A program made the position numbers and the translations under genes. The notes beneath the pieces were generated by a model that had not been told where the DNA came from, searched no databases, and worked only from the letters and a program-made list of their open reading frames with translations. A stretch of DNA of 64,000 nt, from the NCBI RefSeq assembly GCF_003951285.1, contig NZ_RXFQ01000008.1:62001-126000 (forward strand). Direction: 5' to 3'. Shown in pieces: positions 62,792 to 64,000 of the stretch (position 1 is its first letter; every line of letters starts with the position of its first letter). Origin of the DNA: Variovorax beijingensis. Lineage in GTDB: Bacteria > Pseudomonadota > Gammaproteobacteria > Burkholderiales > Burkholderiaceae_C.

Positions 62792-64000
62792 TTGATCCTC
62801 CCCGAGCTCAGTCAGGAATGGAAAACCGGCCTCTCTCTGGCCTGGAGCGGCTATATCGCCGTGCTGTCGGTCTGGATCGTGATGCAGAAGCGCGCGCCGG
62901 TGTCCACCATGAGTTGGATCCTGTCGCTCGCGCTGCTGCCGTTCGCGGGCTTCGTCATCTACTACTTCCTCGGGCCGCAGCGCCTGCGCAAGCAGCGCGT
63001 CAAGCGCTTGCGCAGCCGCGCCAGCGCACACACGCAGGCCGACCTGGCGCGCGTGCGCGACGCGGCGCAGAACGCGCCGCCGGCGCTGCAGCAGATGGCG
63101 CGGCTGGGTACCGCGGCCTGCGGGCTGCCGGTTTCCAGCGCGACGGGCGTGGCGCTGCTCTCGGGCGGTGCACGTACCTTCGACGCCATCTTTGACGCGG
63201 TGCGCGCGGCGCGCGACCACATCCACCTCGAGTACTACATCTTCGAGCCCGACAAGATCGGCACCGCGCTGCGCGACCTGCTGGTGGAGCGTGCCGGGCA
63301 GGGCGTGTCCGTGCGCCTGCTGCTCGATGCGCTGGGCTCCAAGCGCATCGGCCGCAAGTTCATGGCGCCGCTGCATGCCGCGGGCGTGCAGGTTGCGCTC
63401 TTCCATGACACGCGCATCGGCCGCCGCCTGCGTCCGGTGACCAACTACCGCACCCACCGCAAGATCGTCGTCTGCGACGGCCGCGTGGGCTTTACCGGCG
63501 GCGTCAACGTCACCGACGAGGAAGACAAGCGCACCCGGCCCGATGCCTACCATGACGTCCACCTGCGCATCGAGGGCAGCGCGGTGCGCTGGCTCCAGAC
63601 CACCTTCCTGGAGGACTGGACCTATGCCACCGGTGAGGATCTCCGTGACATCGATCACCTGATGGGCGCCATGCTGCCGCAGGTCGAGGCAGGCGACATC
63701 CCCGTGCAGATCGTGACCAGCGGTCCCGACAACATGCTGGAACCCATCCACCGCATGCATGTGGAGGCGATCCATTCGGCAAGCGAGCGGGCCTGGCTCA
63801 CCACGCCGTACTTCGTGCCCGGCGAGCCCGCCATGATGGCGCTCACCAGCGCTGCGCTGCGCGGCGTGGACGTGCGTCTCCTGGTGCCGCGGCGCAGCGA
63901 TTCGGCCATTGTGAGCGCGGCCGCGCGCTCCTACTTCGACGAGTTGATTGCGTCGGGAGTCAAGGTCTGGGAATACAAGGCGCGCATGCTGCATTCCAAG
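62792..64000 (+). CDS. cls: Cardiolipin synthase (3' end outside the window)
   Basis: Phospholipase-D-fold enzyme that joins two phosphatidylglycerols. 403 codons are in the window. Two N-terminal spans (about 14-35 and 44-65), then the first HKD motif HRKIVVCDGRVGFTGG at His222, and the second HKD motif just begins at His401 (LHSK) where the window stops. TTG 62792 is the likely start; the first ATG lies inside the first span. TTTACTTTGATCC has no obvious ribosome binding site. Confidence 0.92.
   Translation, partial: MILPELSQEWKTGLSLAWSGYIAVLSVWIVMQKRAPVSTMSWILSLALLPFAGFVIYYFLGPQRLRKQRVKRLRSRASAHTQADLARVRDAAQNAPPALQQMARLGTAACGLPVSSATGVALLSGGARTFDAIFDAVRAARDHIHLEYYIFEPDKIGTALRDLLVERAGQGVSVRLLLDALGSKRIGRKFMAPLHAAGVQVALFHDTRIGRRLRPVTNYRTHRKIVVCDGRVGFTGGVNVTDEEDKRTRPDAYHDVHLRIEGSAVRWLQTTFLEDWTYATGEDLRDIDHLMGAMLPQVEAGDIPVQIVTSGPDNMLEPIHRMHVEAIHSASERAWLTTPYFVPGEPAMMALTSAALRGVDVRLLVPRRSDSAIVSAAARSYFDELIASGVKVWEYKARMLHSK

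Overview
This window is high-GC chromosomal DNA of a betaproteobacterium. Gene order and product types fit Burkholderiales, family Comamonadaceae, and look most like Variovorax. That placement is inferred from synteny and protein character, since no database search was run. No insertion sequence, prophage, CRISPR array, rRNA operon or plasmid gene is visible. Most of the window is housekeeping core genome with short accessory pieces in between.

Layout. 1-3,660: the tail of phaR, rimO, a small coiled-coil ORF with its own terminator, then a minus-strand patch. That patch holds a 28-residue one-span membrane peptide, a 98-residue unknown protein directly behind a near-perfect LexA box, a YkvA-like (DUF1232) membrane protein and tRNA-Leu(CAG). 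3,700-11,000: rnr with an odd start, an SDR, nnrDE, a DadA-type dehydrogenase and an amidase. 11,040-26,540: the classic translation/envelope block rpsB-tsf-pyrH-frr-uppS-cdsA-dxr-rseP-bamA-skp-lpxD-fabZ-lpxA-lpxB-rnhB-trmH. 26,736-33,554: carA, an ORF6N-domain gene wedged in the operon, carB, a Kdo hydroxylase, greA and a DUF4149 protein. 33,600-40,414: a glycosyltransferase, yhbY, rlmE, ftsH, folP, glmM and a GNAT gene. 40,495-48,305 (minus strand): an acyl-CoA catabolic set (acyl-CoA dehydrogenase, APH-like kinase, Crp/Fnr regulator, enoyl-CoA hydratase, 3-hydroxyacyl-CoA dehydrogenase), then an MFS transporter and a D-2-hydroxyacid dehydrogenase. 48,397-50,640: a small unknown protein, lexA and a divergent asparaginase. 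50,670-54,565 (minus strand): adk-kdsB-Trm112-lpxK-exbD-exbB. 54,879-64,000: xseA, sodB, a DUF192 protein, two related secreted peptides, icd, clpS-clpA and the start of a cardiolipin synthase.

How the genes work together. The envelope theme is strong: lipid A (lpxD/A/B/K, fabZ), Kdo activation (kdsB) and hydroxylation (KdoO), peptidoglycan precursors (uppS, glmM), phospholipid (cdsA, cls), outer-membrane assembly (bamA, skp, rseP) and the ExbBD energy couplers. Proteolysis (ftsH, clpSA) and translation (rpsB, tsf, frr, rimO, rlmE) complete the core.

The most unusual signals are: (1) an SOS box controlling an unrecognised 98-residue protein, with a TisB-sized membrane peptide downstream; (2) a second, weaker LexA-type box before the unknown gene next to lexA; (3) an ORF6N (phage-type) gene translationally overlapping carA; (4) rnr lacking any ATG/GTG/TTG that would include its first conserved motif; (5) a shared short low-GC motif inside dxr and trmH in the same reading frame. 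None of these amounts to a proven new system. The SOS-box small-gene patch at 2,100-2,630 is the best candidate.
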